Source: Verrucomicrobiota bacterium
Lineage (GTDB): Bacteria; Verrucomicrobiota; Verrucomicrobiia; Verrucomicrobiales; Akkermansiaceae
NCBI GenBank assembly: GCA_026397725.1
Contig: JAPLUI010000178.1
Coordinates: 1 to 46,011 of the forward strand
DNA: 46,011 nucleotides
Direction of reading: 5' to 3'
Below are positions 15,658 to 28,037 of this stretch, piece by piece. Within the stretch, counting starts at the first letter, position 1; each line of letters begins with the position of its first letter. The position numbers and the translations under genes are program-made. The notes beneath the pieces are model-generated. The model saw only the letters and a program-made list of their open reading frames with translations. It searched no databases and had not been told where the DNA came from.

Positions 15658-16890
15658 TCAGTTTTTCGGAGGCGCGGCGCTGTAAACGAAATCCCAGCCG
15701 CGGGTGCTTTGGTTGGGTGCCGGAGTTTGCCAGACGAGGCCGACGAGGTCATTGCTTTTGCTCAGCGCCAGGCTGAATCCGTTGACGGCGGCGGGTTGCT
15801 GGGCCTCACCGGTGAGGTTGATTTCGGTGGCGGTGATTTCGGCGGACTTGAGGCGCAGGGCACCGTTGGGGGGGATGCAACGGGAGATGCGATAGAGGAT
15901 ATCGACGGGTGAATGGTTGAGATCGACGGCGTGGGTGAGTTCTTCCCATTTGGCGAGATGGAGCTTGTAGGTTTCGGCGTCCGGGGCGGCGGCCTGGGCC
16001 TTTTGGCGGAGGATTGTGGTGTCGTTACTGACTTTCCAGAGGTTGTAGCCGAACCAGCCGAGGAGGCCGAGGTAGGTGATGGTGACTGCGGCGATGGAGA
16101 GGATGGTATTGCGGCGGCGCAAGGCGGCACGCCGGGCGGAGCGGACGTCGGCAGGCAGGAGTTTGCTGCGGGGTTCCGGCAGGACCGGTGCGGGCCGCGG
16201 GGAAATCTCCACACTAGCATTGAAGGCTCCGGCGAGGGCTCCGGCCGAGGGGTCTTCGGCTTGGGTCCAGAGCACCACATGGGTGGGGGTGAGATCGATG
16301 TCCTGCAGCGACAACTGGATGATGGCGAGGCGAATTTCCCGGACCAGGGAATCATCCGGCAGGCCGGAAGAAACCGAAGTGGCCTGACAATAGACGGTTT
16401 TCCCCTGATGGGAAAGGGAGAAGACCCAGCGTCCGAATTCCTTCCACACCGCGAGGCAGTCGCCAAACACCGGGAAGGCGCGGGCTGAGATGTCGAATTC
16501 CTTGGGCCCACGGGTCGGCAAATCGCCATCGGCGGGAGGCCGCAGATGGACGGAGAACAGGGCGGTGGTATCGCCTTCGCGGGCAATGACGAAGGTGTCG
16601 GTGAGCTGGCCGGCCATCGGGTCAGGGCGCATGCCGAGGCGTTCGGCATGCATCACGGCCAACTCGGCAAAGAGCGAGTCGTCCTCGCTGGTGACTTTCA
16701 TCGGGATGGCCGTAATCGCCTTGACCGGGAAAAACATCAGGATGTCGCCGCCGGGAATGCCGGTCAACTCGCTGGCGCGGGAGGTCAGGGAGGCGGCATG
16801 CAGCGTGAAACCGGCCTCGGCTTGGCCGGTCCAGATTTCCCAACCGGATTCGCCGGGGATGAGGAGGATTTTGTCGGTGGGCTTGCTCAC
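15658..16890 (-). CDS. gspL: GspL-like platform protein (actin-like plus PilN-like parts)
   Basis: This 410-residue protein has a cytoplasmic N-terminal half resembling the actin-like domain of GspL/PilM. A basic linker (RSARRAALRRRN) leads to one transmembrane helix at about 260-283. A periplasmic ferredoxin-like part follows, containing PVDILYRISRCIPPNGALRL and TEINLTGEA, typical of PilN/GspL. The usual GspL role is to anchor the secretion ATPase GspE to the membrane. Its start overlaps the gspK stop by four bases (ATGA-type), indicating translational coupling. No gspE lies nearby, so the partner ATPase must be encoded elsewhere. Confidence 0.75.
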   Translation of the reverse strand: MSKPTDKILLIPGESGWEIWTGQAEAGFTLHAASLTSRASELTGIPGGDILMFFPVKAITAIPMKVTSEDDSLFAELAVMHAERLGMRPDPMAGQLTDTFVIAREGDTTALFSVHLRPPADGDLPTRGPKEFDISARAFPVFGDCLAVWKEFGRWVFSLSHQGKTVYCQATSVSSGLPDDSLVREIRLAIIQLSLQDIDLTPTHVVLWTQAEDPSAGALAGAFNASVEISPRPAPVLPEPRSKLLPADVRSARRAALRRRNTILSIAAVTITYLGLLGWFGYNLWKVSNDTTILRQKAQAAAPDAETYKLHLAKWEELTHAVDLNHSPVDILYRISRCIPPNGALRLKSAEITATEINLTGEAQQPAAVNGFSLALSKSNDLVGLVWQTPAPNQSTRGWDFVYSAAPPKN

Positions 16891-17825
16891 GGGATGATTT
16901 CTTCGAAGCGTTCGAGCAGGGCGGGTTTGCCGGTACGGTTGCGGACGATGACGCTGATGCGGCGTTTGGCCGAGCCGGCGGTGCCGGTGCTTTCGATGCG
17001 GGTGGTGGTGTCGTTCACGGTGAAGCGTTGGGCTAAGTCCGGGCGAGTCTGGGGGTCTATTCCCAAAAGATCAAGCGCCGCGTTCACGTCGGTGAAAGGA
17101 ATGTCATCGTCGGTGTCGCGGACGCCGTCCTCACCGCACACGGTTTGGGGGATGATTGCGGCCTGCTCGACGGTCACGTCGGCGGCGGCGGCGATGAGTT
17201 CGGCCGGGGCCTCGTTGAGGTCCAGGGAGCCGCCGCTCCAGATGGTGAACCAGTTGCGCCAATCCGGGCGGACGGCTTCGACGAGTTCCATGCCGCGGAC
17301 GAGGCGGACTTCATCGATGTGATAGAACGGGCGGTTGAACGGTTGATTGAGGCGGCCCTGCTCCTCATACCAGTCCTTTTCCGCGCCGTTGAGGGACTCG
17401 TCGTCATCGGCGTCAATCCAGTCGGCGAGGCCGTCGGTGATGGCTTGGGCGGCGTCGAGTTCCAGGCCCCAACTGACAAACATGTCGCGCAACAAGGCTT
17501 TGTCGTCCCGGAGGATGATGGCGTTGATATTGAAGCGTCCGCCTTCGGAGATGATTCTGACATCGAAGTTGCCGCCGGCGGCTTCGTCGGCGAGATGGAG
17601 GATGGGATCGGCGCGTTTGACGACCGGGTTGGAGCCGACGGCGATGCCCATTTCGGCGAATTGGCGGGCGCGGGAGCCGTGGACTTTGGCGGTGGCGATT
17701 TCCATGTCAAAGGAGATGACGCGCAGGGCGATCATGGTGGCCATGCCGAGGACGGCGATGAGCCAGAGGACGGCCACGAGAGCGAGACCGCCGGGGTGCC
17801 GGGTGCGGGGGGGGGGGTGGTTCAT
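16887..17825 (-). CDS. gspK: Minor pseudopilin GspK
   Basis: This 312-residue prepilin-like protein is cleaved after G12 (RHPG/GLALVAVLWLIAVLGM). It lacks the Glu5 of ordinary pseudopilins, as expected for GspK. The large soluble domain contains GGRFNINAI, ITDGLADWIDADDDES and the SLDLNEAPAELI helix-hairpin region that mark GspK (T2SSK). In known systems GspK caps the pseudopilus tip with GspI and GspJ. It overlaps gspJ upstream and gspL downstream by four bases each. Confidence 0.93.
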   Translation of the reverse strand: MNHPPPRTRHPGGLALVAVLWLIAVLGMATMIALRVISFDMEIATAKVHGSRARQFAEMGIAVGSNPVVKRADPILHLADEAAGGNFDVRIISEGGRFNINAIILRDDKALLRDMFVSWGLELDAAQAITDGLADWIDADDDESLNGAEKDWYEEQGRLNQPFNRPFYHIDEVRLVRGMELVEAVRPDWRNWFTIWSGGSLDLNEAPAELIAAAADVTVEQAAIIPQTVCGEDGVRDTDDDIPFTDVNAALDLLGIDPQTRPDLAQRFTVNDTTTRIESTGTAGSAKRRISVIVRNRTGKPALLERFEEIIP

Positions 17826-18763
17826 CGCTGGGGTAGTGGGGGTCCGGAGGGTAGCCCGCCGGGGCGACCGCCGGGGCGACCGCCGGGGCCGCCGCCGGGG
17901 CCGCCACCGGGGCCGCCGCCGGAACGACCGCCGGAGCGACCGCCGGAGCGACCGCCGCCGGGGATTTGGAGATTGCCGGGCTGGCCGGTGCCGGGCTGGA
18001 GGGTCCCGGGCTGGAGGGTGCCGGGCTGGAGGGCACCAGGCTGGAGGGCACCGGGTTGGCCGGTGCCGGGTTGGCCGGTGGCGCTTTGCATCATTTGGCG
18101 GAGGACGACTTCCGGGTTTTGTTTGGGCGGGAGCCAGAAGATATGGCGCATTTCCTCACCTTGGGCGCCAAAGGCGAGGGTGAGTTCGAGTTGGAGCGGG
18201 AGGCGGCCCTGGATGTCCCAATCGTATTGCCACTCCATCGAACGGCCATCGAGCACGCGCCACTCGAAGAAAGCGACGTCATCGAGGAGTTCGATCTCAG
18301 CGAAGGGTTTGTCGTCGAGTTTGCTCTTGCCACCCTCGAGGGAGGCGGAACCTTCGAGGATTTCGTTTTCGTAGTAGCGGAGGACAATGGAGAGGAAGCC
18401 GCTGCGGCGGCGGACGGTGGCGAGTTGGACGGCTTTGGCGATGCGGGGCTGGCCACCCCAGGTGAAGCTGAGGGGCACATTCTGGAGGGTGAGGTCGGAG
18501 AGGTATTGGCTGCTGGAGTTTTGGACCTGGAGATCGAAACGGGTGTTGCCGGGCAAGGCGGAAAAGCGCTGGCCAAGCAGATCGAAAAACGCCTGGTGAA
18601 GCATTTCCTCGTTCTGGGACCTGACGACGGAATTACCCAAGGCCAGCGAGGTGCGGGCAACCCCGAAGACCATGCCGATGAGGATGGTCAACAACAGCAT
18701 GGCCATCACGAGTTCAAGAAGCGTGAAGCCGGAGTGCCGGGACTTGGCGGGGTGGTGGGTCAT
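17822..18763 (-). CDS. gspJ: Minor pseudopilin GspJ with repeat-rich tail
   Basis: This 313-residue protein has a prepilin peptidase site after G12 (HSG/FTLLELVMAML, Glu5 present). The central pseudopilin domain runs to about residue 222. The last 90 residues are unusual: LQPGT/LQPGA/GQPG pentapeptide repeats, then GGRSGGR and GGGPGGG runs. Typical GspJ is about 200 residues and lacks this tail. Start and stop overlap gspI and gspK by four bases each. The tail is GC-rich and repetitive, so copy-number or assembly variation is possible. Confidence 0.88.
   Translation of the reverse strand: MTHHPAKSRHSGFTLLELVMAMLLLTILIGMVFGVARTSLALGNSVVRSQNEEMLHQAFFDLLGQRFSALPGNTRFDLQVQNSSSQYLSDLTLQNVPLSFTWGGQPRIAKAVQLATVRRRSGFLSIVLRYYENEILEGSASLEGGKSKLDDKPFAEIELLDDVAFFEWRVLDGRSMEWQYDWDIQGRLPLQLELTLAFGAQGEEMRHIFWLPPKQNPEVVLRQMMQSATGQPGTGQPGALQPGALQPGTLQPGTLQPGTGQPGNLQIPGGGRSGGRSGGRSGGGPGGGPGGGPGGRPGGRPGGLPSGPPLPQR
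17825..18100 (-). repeat. Gly/Pro/Gln repeat region within gspJ
   Basis: Fifteen-base units encoding LQPGT/LQPGA/GQPG lie at about 17985-18090, and nine- and twelve-base units encoding GGR/SGG and GGGP lie at about 17850-17960. They form the C-terminal tail of GspJ. The amino-acid style (GQPG, PG) echoes the repeats in the exported protein at 14189-14896 and in GspD. Confidence 0.75.
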
Positions 18764-19179
18764 GGTTGATACATGCGTCCGTAGCGCCAGGTTTCAGCGG
18801 AGCGTTCTTTCCATGCTCCGGATTCAAACCAGCGGGCGGTCACGGTGATGAGGTACATTTCCTGCAGCACCTCGCCGTCCTCGTTTTCGAGGCCTTCGAG
18901 GAGCCTGATGTCGGTGGCCATTTCCATGTCGGATTTGCCGACGGGAGCGGAGGTGGTCCCTTCCTCGAGGACGGGAAGGGACAGGGTCTCGTCGAGCGCG
19001 CTATTGAGGATGCGGGTGATGCGCAGTTCACTTTGCGCCAGCGAGGCGGAGCTTGCCATCCGATGCAGGGCGACCGTAAAGCCGGTGGCCGCCGCGCTGA
19101 AGACGGCCAGGGCGAGAATCACCTCAAGCAGCAGAAAGCCGCGCTGGCCCTTGGTGGCAGGTTGGAACGGATGGTTCAT
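18760..19179 (-). CDS. gspI: Minor pseudopilin GspI
   Basis: This 139-residue protein has an N-terminal prepilin site after G14 (GQRG/FLLLEVILALAVFSAAATGF, Glu5 present) followed by a short soluble domain. The LLLEVILALAVFS hydrophobic stretch is typical of GspI. It overlaps gspH and gspJ by four bases, placing it in the usual G-H-I-J-K order. In known systems it forms the tip complex with GspJ and GspK. Confidence 0.85.
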   Translation of the reverse strand: MNHPFQPATKGQRGFLLLEVILALAVFSAAATGFTVALHRMASSASLAQSELRITRILNSALDETLSLPVLEEGTTSAPVGKSDMEMATDIRLLEGLENEDGEVLQEMYLITVTARWFESGAWKERSAETWRYGRMYQP

Positions 19180-19751
19180 TTGACGTCGAGGACCGTGTCG
19201 CGGATGGTGGCAGTGAGCGGGTGGTAGGTGTCTTCGATGTAATTTCCACCCATGTTGACGCGGACGCTGACCGGCTCACAGAGGCCATCGGGATCGAAGC
19301 GCCAGACGTGAACGATGTGCTCGTTCATCGGGAGCCATTCCGTGGTATTCCAGCGGCGGATGAAGGTGGTCATCTGCGGGTCGAGGGTGAGCTGGTCGTG
19401 GACGGGGCTGGCGGCGCCAGCGGGTACCAGGTACACGCGTTCACCGCCGATGGTGTGGCCGAGAGCGGTTTTTGTCTCATCCTGGCCGGCTTCGGCGAGT
19501 GGCAGGAGGCGGACCACGCCGGGACGGAACTCCAGCGCGTAGGGTGTCTGCTGGAGAATGGCGATGGTGCGGGCCCGTTTGGCCAGCAACTCGATTTCGC
19601 CGGAGGCGTTCCGCAGGTCCTTTTCATCCGTGGAAAAGACCATGATGGCCACGGCACCACCCATCAGGATCGAGGCGATCGCCAGCACCATCACGATCTC
19701 AATGAGCGTGAAGCCGCTGCGGAAATTACATGTCCTGACTGCTGATGTCAT
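19176..19751 (-). CDS. gspH: Pseudopilin GspH
   Basis: This 191-residue protein has a prepilin cleavage site after G13 (FRSG/FTLIEIVMVLAIASIL, Glu5 present). A GspH-type soluble domain contains an RARTIAILQQTPYALEF segment that aligns with the region after the N-terminal helix in GspH/FimT. The start overlaps the 3' end of gspG by 26 bases. It is the adaptor between the main pseudopilus and the tip in characterised systems. Confidence 0.85.
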   Translation of the reverse strand: MTSAVRTCNFRSGFTLIEIVMVLAIASILMGGAVAIMVFSTDEKDLRNASGEIELLAKRARTIAILQQTPYALEFRPGVVRLLPLAEAGQDETKTALGHTIGGERVYLVPAGAASPVHDQLTLDPQMTTFIRRWNTTEWLPMNEHIVHVWRFDPDGLCEPVSVRVNMGGNYIEDTYHPLTATIRDTVLDVK

Positions 19752-20166
19752 CTCCTCCTCCTTCTAGTCCGTCCTTGCCGCGACTGATGATTTCGAAGTC
19801 GGTCGCGTTTTTCTTACCGGGGAAGCGGTAGAGGTATTCGGTGCCCCAGGGGTCGAGCGGCACTTTGTCGGCGATTCTGCTCCACATGCGTGGGATTGGA
19901 GCAGAGCTGGGCTTGTCCACCAGCGCCTTGAGCCCTTGTTGGGTGGTGGGGTAGGTTCCGGCGTTGAGTTTGTACATTTCCAGGATGCTGCGCAGGGTGG
20001 CGCAGTCGTTTTTGACCTGGGTGAGTTTGGCGGAGTCCCCGATGCCGCGCATGGCGAAGATGGCACCGCCCAGGATCATCGCGATGATGCCGAGGACGAT
20101 GACCATTTCAAGGAGGGTGAAGCCGGCGTTGCGGCGGGTCTTGCAGGATGTTGGGTGGAGTCTCAT
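19726..20166 (-). CDS. gspG: Major pseudopilin GspG
   Basis: This is the main subunit of the type II secretion pseudopilus. From the ATG whose first base is 20166 the protein has 146 residues, the family length. An upstream in-frame start at 20388 would bury the prepilin site. The cleavage site is after G15 (RNAG/FTLLEMVIVLGIIAMI, Glu5 present). The C-terminus has DPWGTEYLYRFPG, then SRGKDGLEGGGDDI, the calcium-binding loop of GspG. It is first in the - strand operon. The 213-base divergent gap to the next + strand gene should hold its promoter, but I see no clear box. Confidence 0.93.
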   Translation of the reverse strand: MRLHPTSCKTRRNAGFTLLEMVIVLGIIAMILGGAIFAMRGIGDSAKLTQVKNDCATLRSILEMYKLNAGTYPTTQQGLKALVDKPSSAPIPRMWSRIADKVPLDPWGTEYLYRFPGKKNATDFEIISRGKDGLEGGGDDISSQDM

Positions 20167-20379
20167 GGGGAGATGGGGAGTTGGTGTGGCGGCAGCCTCA
20201 CACGGATGGAAACACCGGGCGACCCAAAAGTTGTCGGAATTTTGTTTTTGGGCGGGTGTTCCCGGGAGGCGGGCGGGCCGGTTCCCGCATGCGCTCCAGG
20301 GTATGTCGGAAGATTCCCCCTGTCGAAAACCGCTTGCCAGCGGGTCGGGAATTGGGCACGCTTCGTTTCTCCAACCATC

Positions 20380-21603
20380 ATGAACCAAGTCCTATTGATC
20401 GGAGCCGGCGGGGTCGGCAGTGTCGTTGCCCACAAATGCGCCATGGTGCCGGAGGTGTTCGGCGCAATCACGCTGGCGTCGCGGACGCAGTCGAAGTGCG
20501 AGGCGATCGCTGCGGAAGTGAAGCACCGGACCGGGCGGGAAATCGCCACGGCGCAGGTTGACGCGGACGATCCGGTGCAGACGGCGGCGCTGATCCGGCG
20601 GACCGGGGCCAAGCTGGTCATCAATGTGGCCTTGCCCTATCAGGATTTGGCGATCATGGACGCTTGTCTGGAGGCGGGATGCGACTATCTGGACACGGCG
20701 AATTACGAGCCCAAGGAGGTGGCGAGATTCGAGTATTCATGGCAGTGGGCCTATCAGGACCGCTTTGCCAAGGCCGGGCGATGCGCGTTGCTCGGTTCGG
20801 GTTTCGACCCCGGCGTGACCAATGTTTTCACCGCGTGGGCGCTCAAGCATCACTTTGATGAAATCCACACGCTGGACATCATCGACGTGAATGGTGGCAA
20901 GCACGACAAGGCGTTTGCGACCAATTTCAACCCGGAAATCAACCTCCGCGAGGTGACCGCGCCCTGCCGCCACTTCGAGGGCGGGGGCTTGGTGGAAACC
21001 GCGCCGCTGTCCCTGCATCAGGCGTTCACCTGTCCGGACGGCGTGGGCACCTTCGAGATCTACCGGATGTACCACGAGGAGCTGGAATCCCTCGTCAAAC
21101 ACCTTCCGACCATCCGCCGGGCGCAATTCTGGATGTCCTTCTCGCCCAACTACTTGAAACACCTCGAAGTGCTGCAAAACGTGGGCATGACGCGGATCGA
21201 CCCGGTCGTCTTCCATGGGCTGGAAATCGTTCCGTTGCAATTTCTCAAGGCGGTGCTGCCCGATCCCGGCGAACTCGGCAAGTCCACCACGGGCAAGACC
21301 TGCATTGGCAACGTCATCACCGGCAGCAAGGACGGGCAAGCCAAGGCGGTTTACCTCTACAACATCTGCGATCACGAAGCCTGTTTCGCGGAAGTCGGCT
21401 CCCAGGCGATTTCCTACACCACCGGCGTGCCGGCCATGCTCGGGGCCAAGCAAATGTTGGCGGGCGAGTGGCGCCAACCCGGCGTCTGGAACATGGAACA
21501 GCTCAACCCCGATGCCTTCATGGCCGATCTCCAGCGCCACGGGCTGCCCTGGACCTGCGTCGAATTAACGCCGCAGCAAGCGGCAAGCTTCCAGGTGGCC
21601 TGA
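20380..21603 (+). CDS. Carboxynorspermidine dehydrogenase (saccharopine dehydrogenase family)
   Basis: This 407-residue cytoplasmic enzyme has an N-terminal Rossmann motif LIGAGGVGSVVAHK. The signature blocks NVALPYQDLAIMDACL, YLDTANYEP and GFDPGVTNVF resemble carboxy(nor)spermidine synthase/dehydrogenase. The family makes carboxynorspermidine or carboxyspermidine from aspartate semialdehyde and a diamine using NADPH, in the alternative polyamine pathway. The ATG at 20380 gives the family length. The frame stays open upstream, but that part overlaps gspG and is not coding. The partner decarboxylase (nspC) is not in this window. It is divergent from the secretion operon. Confidence 0.85.
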   Translation: MNQVLLIGAGGVGSVVAHKCAMVPEVFGAITLASRTQSKCEAIAAEVKHRTGREIATAQVDADDPVQTAALIRRTGAKLVINVALPYQDLAIMDACLEAGCDYLDTANYEPKEVARFEYSWQWAYQDRFAKAGRCALLGSGFDPGVTNVFTAWALKHHFDEIHTLDIIDVNGGKHDKAFATNFNPEINLREVTAPCRHFEGGGLVETAPLSLHQAFTCPDGVGTFEIYRMYHEELESLVKHLPTIRRAQFWMSFSPNYLKHLEVLQNVGMTRIDPVVFHGLEIVPLQFLKAVLPDPGELGKSTTGKTCIGNVITGSKDGQAKAVYLYNICDHEACFAEVGSQAISYTTGVPAMLGAKQMLAGEWRQPGVWNMEQLNPDAFMADLQRHGLPWTCVELTPQQAASFQVA

Positions 21604-21696
21604 AAACCGGGACTGCGGACCAGGGTTGCTGATTTCCCGAAAAAATACCCGAAATTTCCCTTGCATGCGCCTCCGGGCCTTATTAAAATCACCGCC

Positions 21697-23250
21697 GTGA
21701 ATCGTCGTAAATATCTCTTTTTGGTTGCCTCGGCCATGCTTGCCACCTCTTCGCTGGGTGTCGGGCAGTTGGTTTTGACGTTTTCAACCACGCGGACGTA
21801 TCGTCAGAATCCGACTTCAGTGAATTTCCGGGGTACCGGCACTTCCAGCACGGCCAGGGTTTCCGTGTTTTTGTCGGATGGCAACGGAACGTATGGGTGT
21901 GGCCCCAGCGTCACCTATTTCCCGCCCTCGATCTTTTGTCCACTGGGAGCCACCGCCTATGTTGCCGCCGGGGATATCAACTTGGATGGGGTGCGTGATG
22001 ATTTCTCCTACTTTGAAGTCCGCTCTGTCACGGCCGCAGTGGCGATCGAACCATCACGGCTGGACCTGTGCAAACTGTATTCGGCACCACCCTCCACCTT
22101 TCCCCGAAATTTCGGCTTCCTGGATAACACCATCGTGGTCTACTACAACATTCAAACCGAGAGCATCAAGGAATACAAGCTTACCAGCTATCTCAACGCC
22201 ATCAACTACGGCACGCGTGGAGAGATGGACGCTGCTGTCGTTCCCGGTCTCTACACCTTCGTTTTTCCAAGGTTGAGGACGCCGGAAGTGGCGGTTCAAA
22301 TCCCGGTGATGTATCATCACATCCCGGAGGGATCGATCAAGAAGAACCATGTTCGCACGGGGTTCCGCTTCACCAAGTTGAACGGCGCGGCCTTGCGTTG
22401 GTCAACGGATGGCTTTGTGGAAATGGACTCCAGGGTGATCAACACCTTCGAATGGGAAGGCAATACCCAGGATGTCATTTTCCCGTCATCGGACGTCCTG
22501 TATTTTGCCGTTTTGGACTTGGGCAATGCGGCTGTTCCGGTGCGGGGAAATCCCGAGCGCGATGCGCCGGCAGGTCTTAACACCCTGTTTCCAGGTTTCT
22601 TGGCACCCGGAACTTCCCGCGTCATTCTGCCGAATGCGCTTGAAACGAAATTCGCCTTGCCGCCTGGCATGGTCCCAGTCCCGCCTTTTGGCAAGGAGGG
22701 AGCCGTCGAAGTCACCTTGGTGCGCAGTATGGTGTCCAGCAGCGTCGCCACGGATGCCGCGCAGCGCTTCTATCAGATGCCGGTCAGGTTCGTCAACACC
22801 TACGCGGGCTGGGCTGCCGTCAGTTTCCCGCCCGGAACGTCCGCCGCCATGCGGGCACCGACGGCGGACCCGGATGGTGACGGGTTCAACAACCAGCGGG
22901 AATACCTGGCCGGAACGAATCCGATGTTGAAATCCTCTCACCCGGCACCGCCCGTGCTGGCGTTTGTCCAAGGGCGTGCCACCCGCTCCACCGCCACCGC
23001 CACCGCCGGCTATTGGGAAACCAAAATGGCCAAAGCCGAGGTTTCCCCGCCAGTGACCTATGAATACGAATTCAGCACCGATATGGCCAATTGGAACGTG
23101 ATCGGTGACGCGGATCCGAATTGGCTGGTGGATAATTCCTCGGCGGAGGAAATCAAAGTGCGGAGCAAGAACGCGCAATTGTCCGGTACCGGTTTTCTGC
23201 GGGTTAAGATGACTCAAGCGCCGGAGCCGCCGCCCATGGAGCTTGAATAA
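21697..23250 (+). CDS. Secreted protein with calcium-type repeat, unknown function
   Basis: The likely start is the GTG at 21697, giving a compact signal peptide (NRRKYLFLVASAMLATSSLGVGQ). A TTG at 21661 would add 12 unconvincing residues. The mature protein of about 495 residues has no family I recognise. Near residues 387-405 it carries DPDGDGFNNQREYLAGTNP, a thrombospondin type 3-like calcium repeat common in exported proteins of this group. The C-terminal region (YEYEFSTDMANWNVIGDA...GFLRVKM) resembles the small C-terminal domain in other secreted Verrucomicrobial proteins; compare 42699-43610. It has no obvious operon partner. Confidence 0.8.
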   Translation: MNRRKYLFLVASAMLATSSLGVGQLVLTFSTTRTYRQNPTSVNFRGTGTSSTARVSVFLSDGNGTYGCGPSVTYFPPSIFCPLGATAYVAAGDINLDGVRDDFSYFEVRSVTAAVAIEPSRLDLCKLYSAPPSTFPRNFGFLDNTIVVYYNIQTESIKEYKLTSYLNAINYGTRGEMDAAVVPGLYTFVFPRLRTPEVAVQIPVMYHHIPEGSIKKNHVRTGFRFTKLNGAALRWSTDGFVEMDSRVINTFEWEGNTQDVIFPSSDVLYFAVLDLGNAAVPVRGNPERDAPAGLNTLFPGFLAPGTSRVILPNALETKFALPPGMVPVPPFGKEGAVEVTLVRSMVSSSVATDAAQRFYQMPVRFVNTYAGWAAVSFPPGTSAAMRAPTADPDGDGFNNQREYLAGTNPMLKSSHPAPPVLAFVQGRATRSTATATAGYWETKMAKAEVSPPVTYEYEFSTDMANWNVIGDADPNWLVDNSSAEEIKVRSKNAQLSGTGFLRVKMTQAPEPPPMELE

Positions 23251-23349
23251 TCCTTTCGCTGCCAGCAACGCATGCCGCGCTCCCGGGCATGCCAGGCCAA
23301 GGGGATCCTGTTGCCCCAAGCACCATCAATCGGCCATCTTGGACACTGC

Positions 23350-27073
<3,724 letters not shown>

Positions 27074-27074
<1 letters not shown>

Positions 27075-27637
27075 TGGACGCCCCCGAATCAAAGCTCACC
27101 AAGGAACGCATTCTTGCTGCTCTGGATGCCCTTAACACCCGGCTATCCCAACAAGGTGTTACCGGGGAACTCTGCATTTTCGGCGGTGCCGCCATGGTGC
27201 TGGCCTTCGACGCCAGGCTCTCAACCCGCGATGTTGATGCCGTTTTTGTGCCAAAAAGTGCGATGTCCAATGCCGCGGAAATGGTGGCGGAAGAGCTTGG
27301 CCTGCCCGCTGCTTGGCTCAACGACGGCGTCAAAGGCTTTGTCTCTCCAACGGGCGAGCTTACCGAGGAGGGAATGCCGCAATGGTCAAACCTCCGCATT
27401 CTTAGACCCTCCACCCGCTACCTGCTCGCGATGAAATGCATGGCGAGCCGCGTCGCGGGTTACGATAGTGGCGGGGATCGCAACGATGTTGTGCTGCTGT
27501 GCAGGGAACTTGATCTAACCAAATTGTCCGATGTCCTCGACGTGATCGCCACCTATTACCCAGCCCGTTTGATCCCGGCTAAATCCACCTTTTTTGTTGA
27601 GGAAATCCTTGCATCCATGTCAGGAGGTGCCAGATGA
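27074..27637 (+). CDS. AbiEii/DUF6036-like nucleotidyltransferase (putative toxin-type enzyme)
   Basis: This 187-residue protein resembles the DUF6036/AbiEii-type minimal nucleotidyltransferases. It shows G37-G38 in FGGAAMVLAF, the metal pair D53-x-D55 in RDVDAVF, and a C-terminal pattern YLLAMKCMASR...DRNDVVLLCREL like the K...R...DxxD segment of AbiEii and MenT enzymes. In characterised relatives these enzymes are toxins that modify tRNA, or related factors. The ATG overlaps the gyrB stop (TGATG), and the 3' end overlaps the next gene by four bases. Codon choice is more AT-tolerant than in gyrB, hinting at transfer. Function is inferred. Confidence 0.78.
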
Positions 27638-28020
27638 GTGCAGTCGTGACCATGCCCATGCGAGATGCGTTCTCGGCGGTCAAGACGGCGGAGGATTTCG
27701 GCTATATGCTGCGGGATTTTCTTGATCGCTTCCGCGACGATCCTGCCCCGGCGTTGTTCGCTGATGAACCCTCCTTGTTGGCTGGCGTTCTCAACGACGA
27801 TGGGCTGGCGGATGCATACCTTGCTGCCACTGCCGCATGGCTGGCAAACAAGCATCGGGTCAGGGTCCCTGGCTGGGCAAGAGGTGCGTCACGAGCCCTT
27901 GAAACGCCTTGGTTTGCGGCGAATTCTCATAAGCTGAGAATGCTCCTATTGCAGGACAGCCCCACCGAGTTTCGTATTCGCAATCTGTTTGTCTCTGCCG
28001 ACGCTCTTGAGCGAGCCTAG
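27634..28020 (+). CDS. Partner protein of the nucleotidyltransferase, RNLFVSADAL family
   Basis: This 128-residue, mainly helical protein lacks an obvious catalytic motif. The C-terminus SPTEFRIRNLFVSADALERA and the WFA...LRMLLL segment before it look like a conserved block of an uncharacterised family that I recall pairing with DUF6036 nucleotidyltransferases. It overlaps the upstream gene by four bases (ATGA) and ends 17 bases before gyrA. By arrangement it could be the antitoxin or regulatory partner. No helix-turn-helix is evident by eye. Confidence 0.65.
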   Translation: MSAVVTMPMRDAFSAVKTAEDFGYMLRDFLDRFRDDPAPALFADEPSLLAGVLNDDGLADAYLAATAAWLANKHRVRVPGWARGASRALETPWFAANSHKLRMLLLQDSPTEFRIRNLFVSADALERA

Positions 28021-28037
28021 CACTTCGTTTCATTCCC

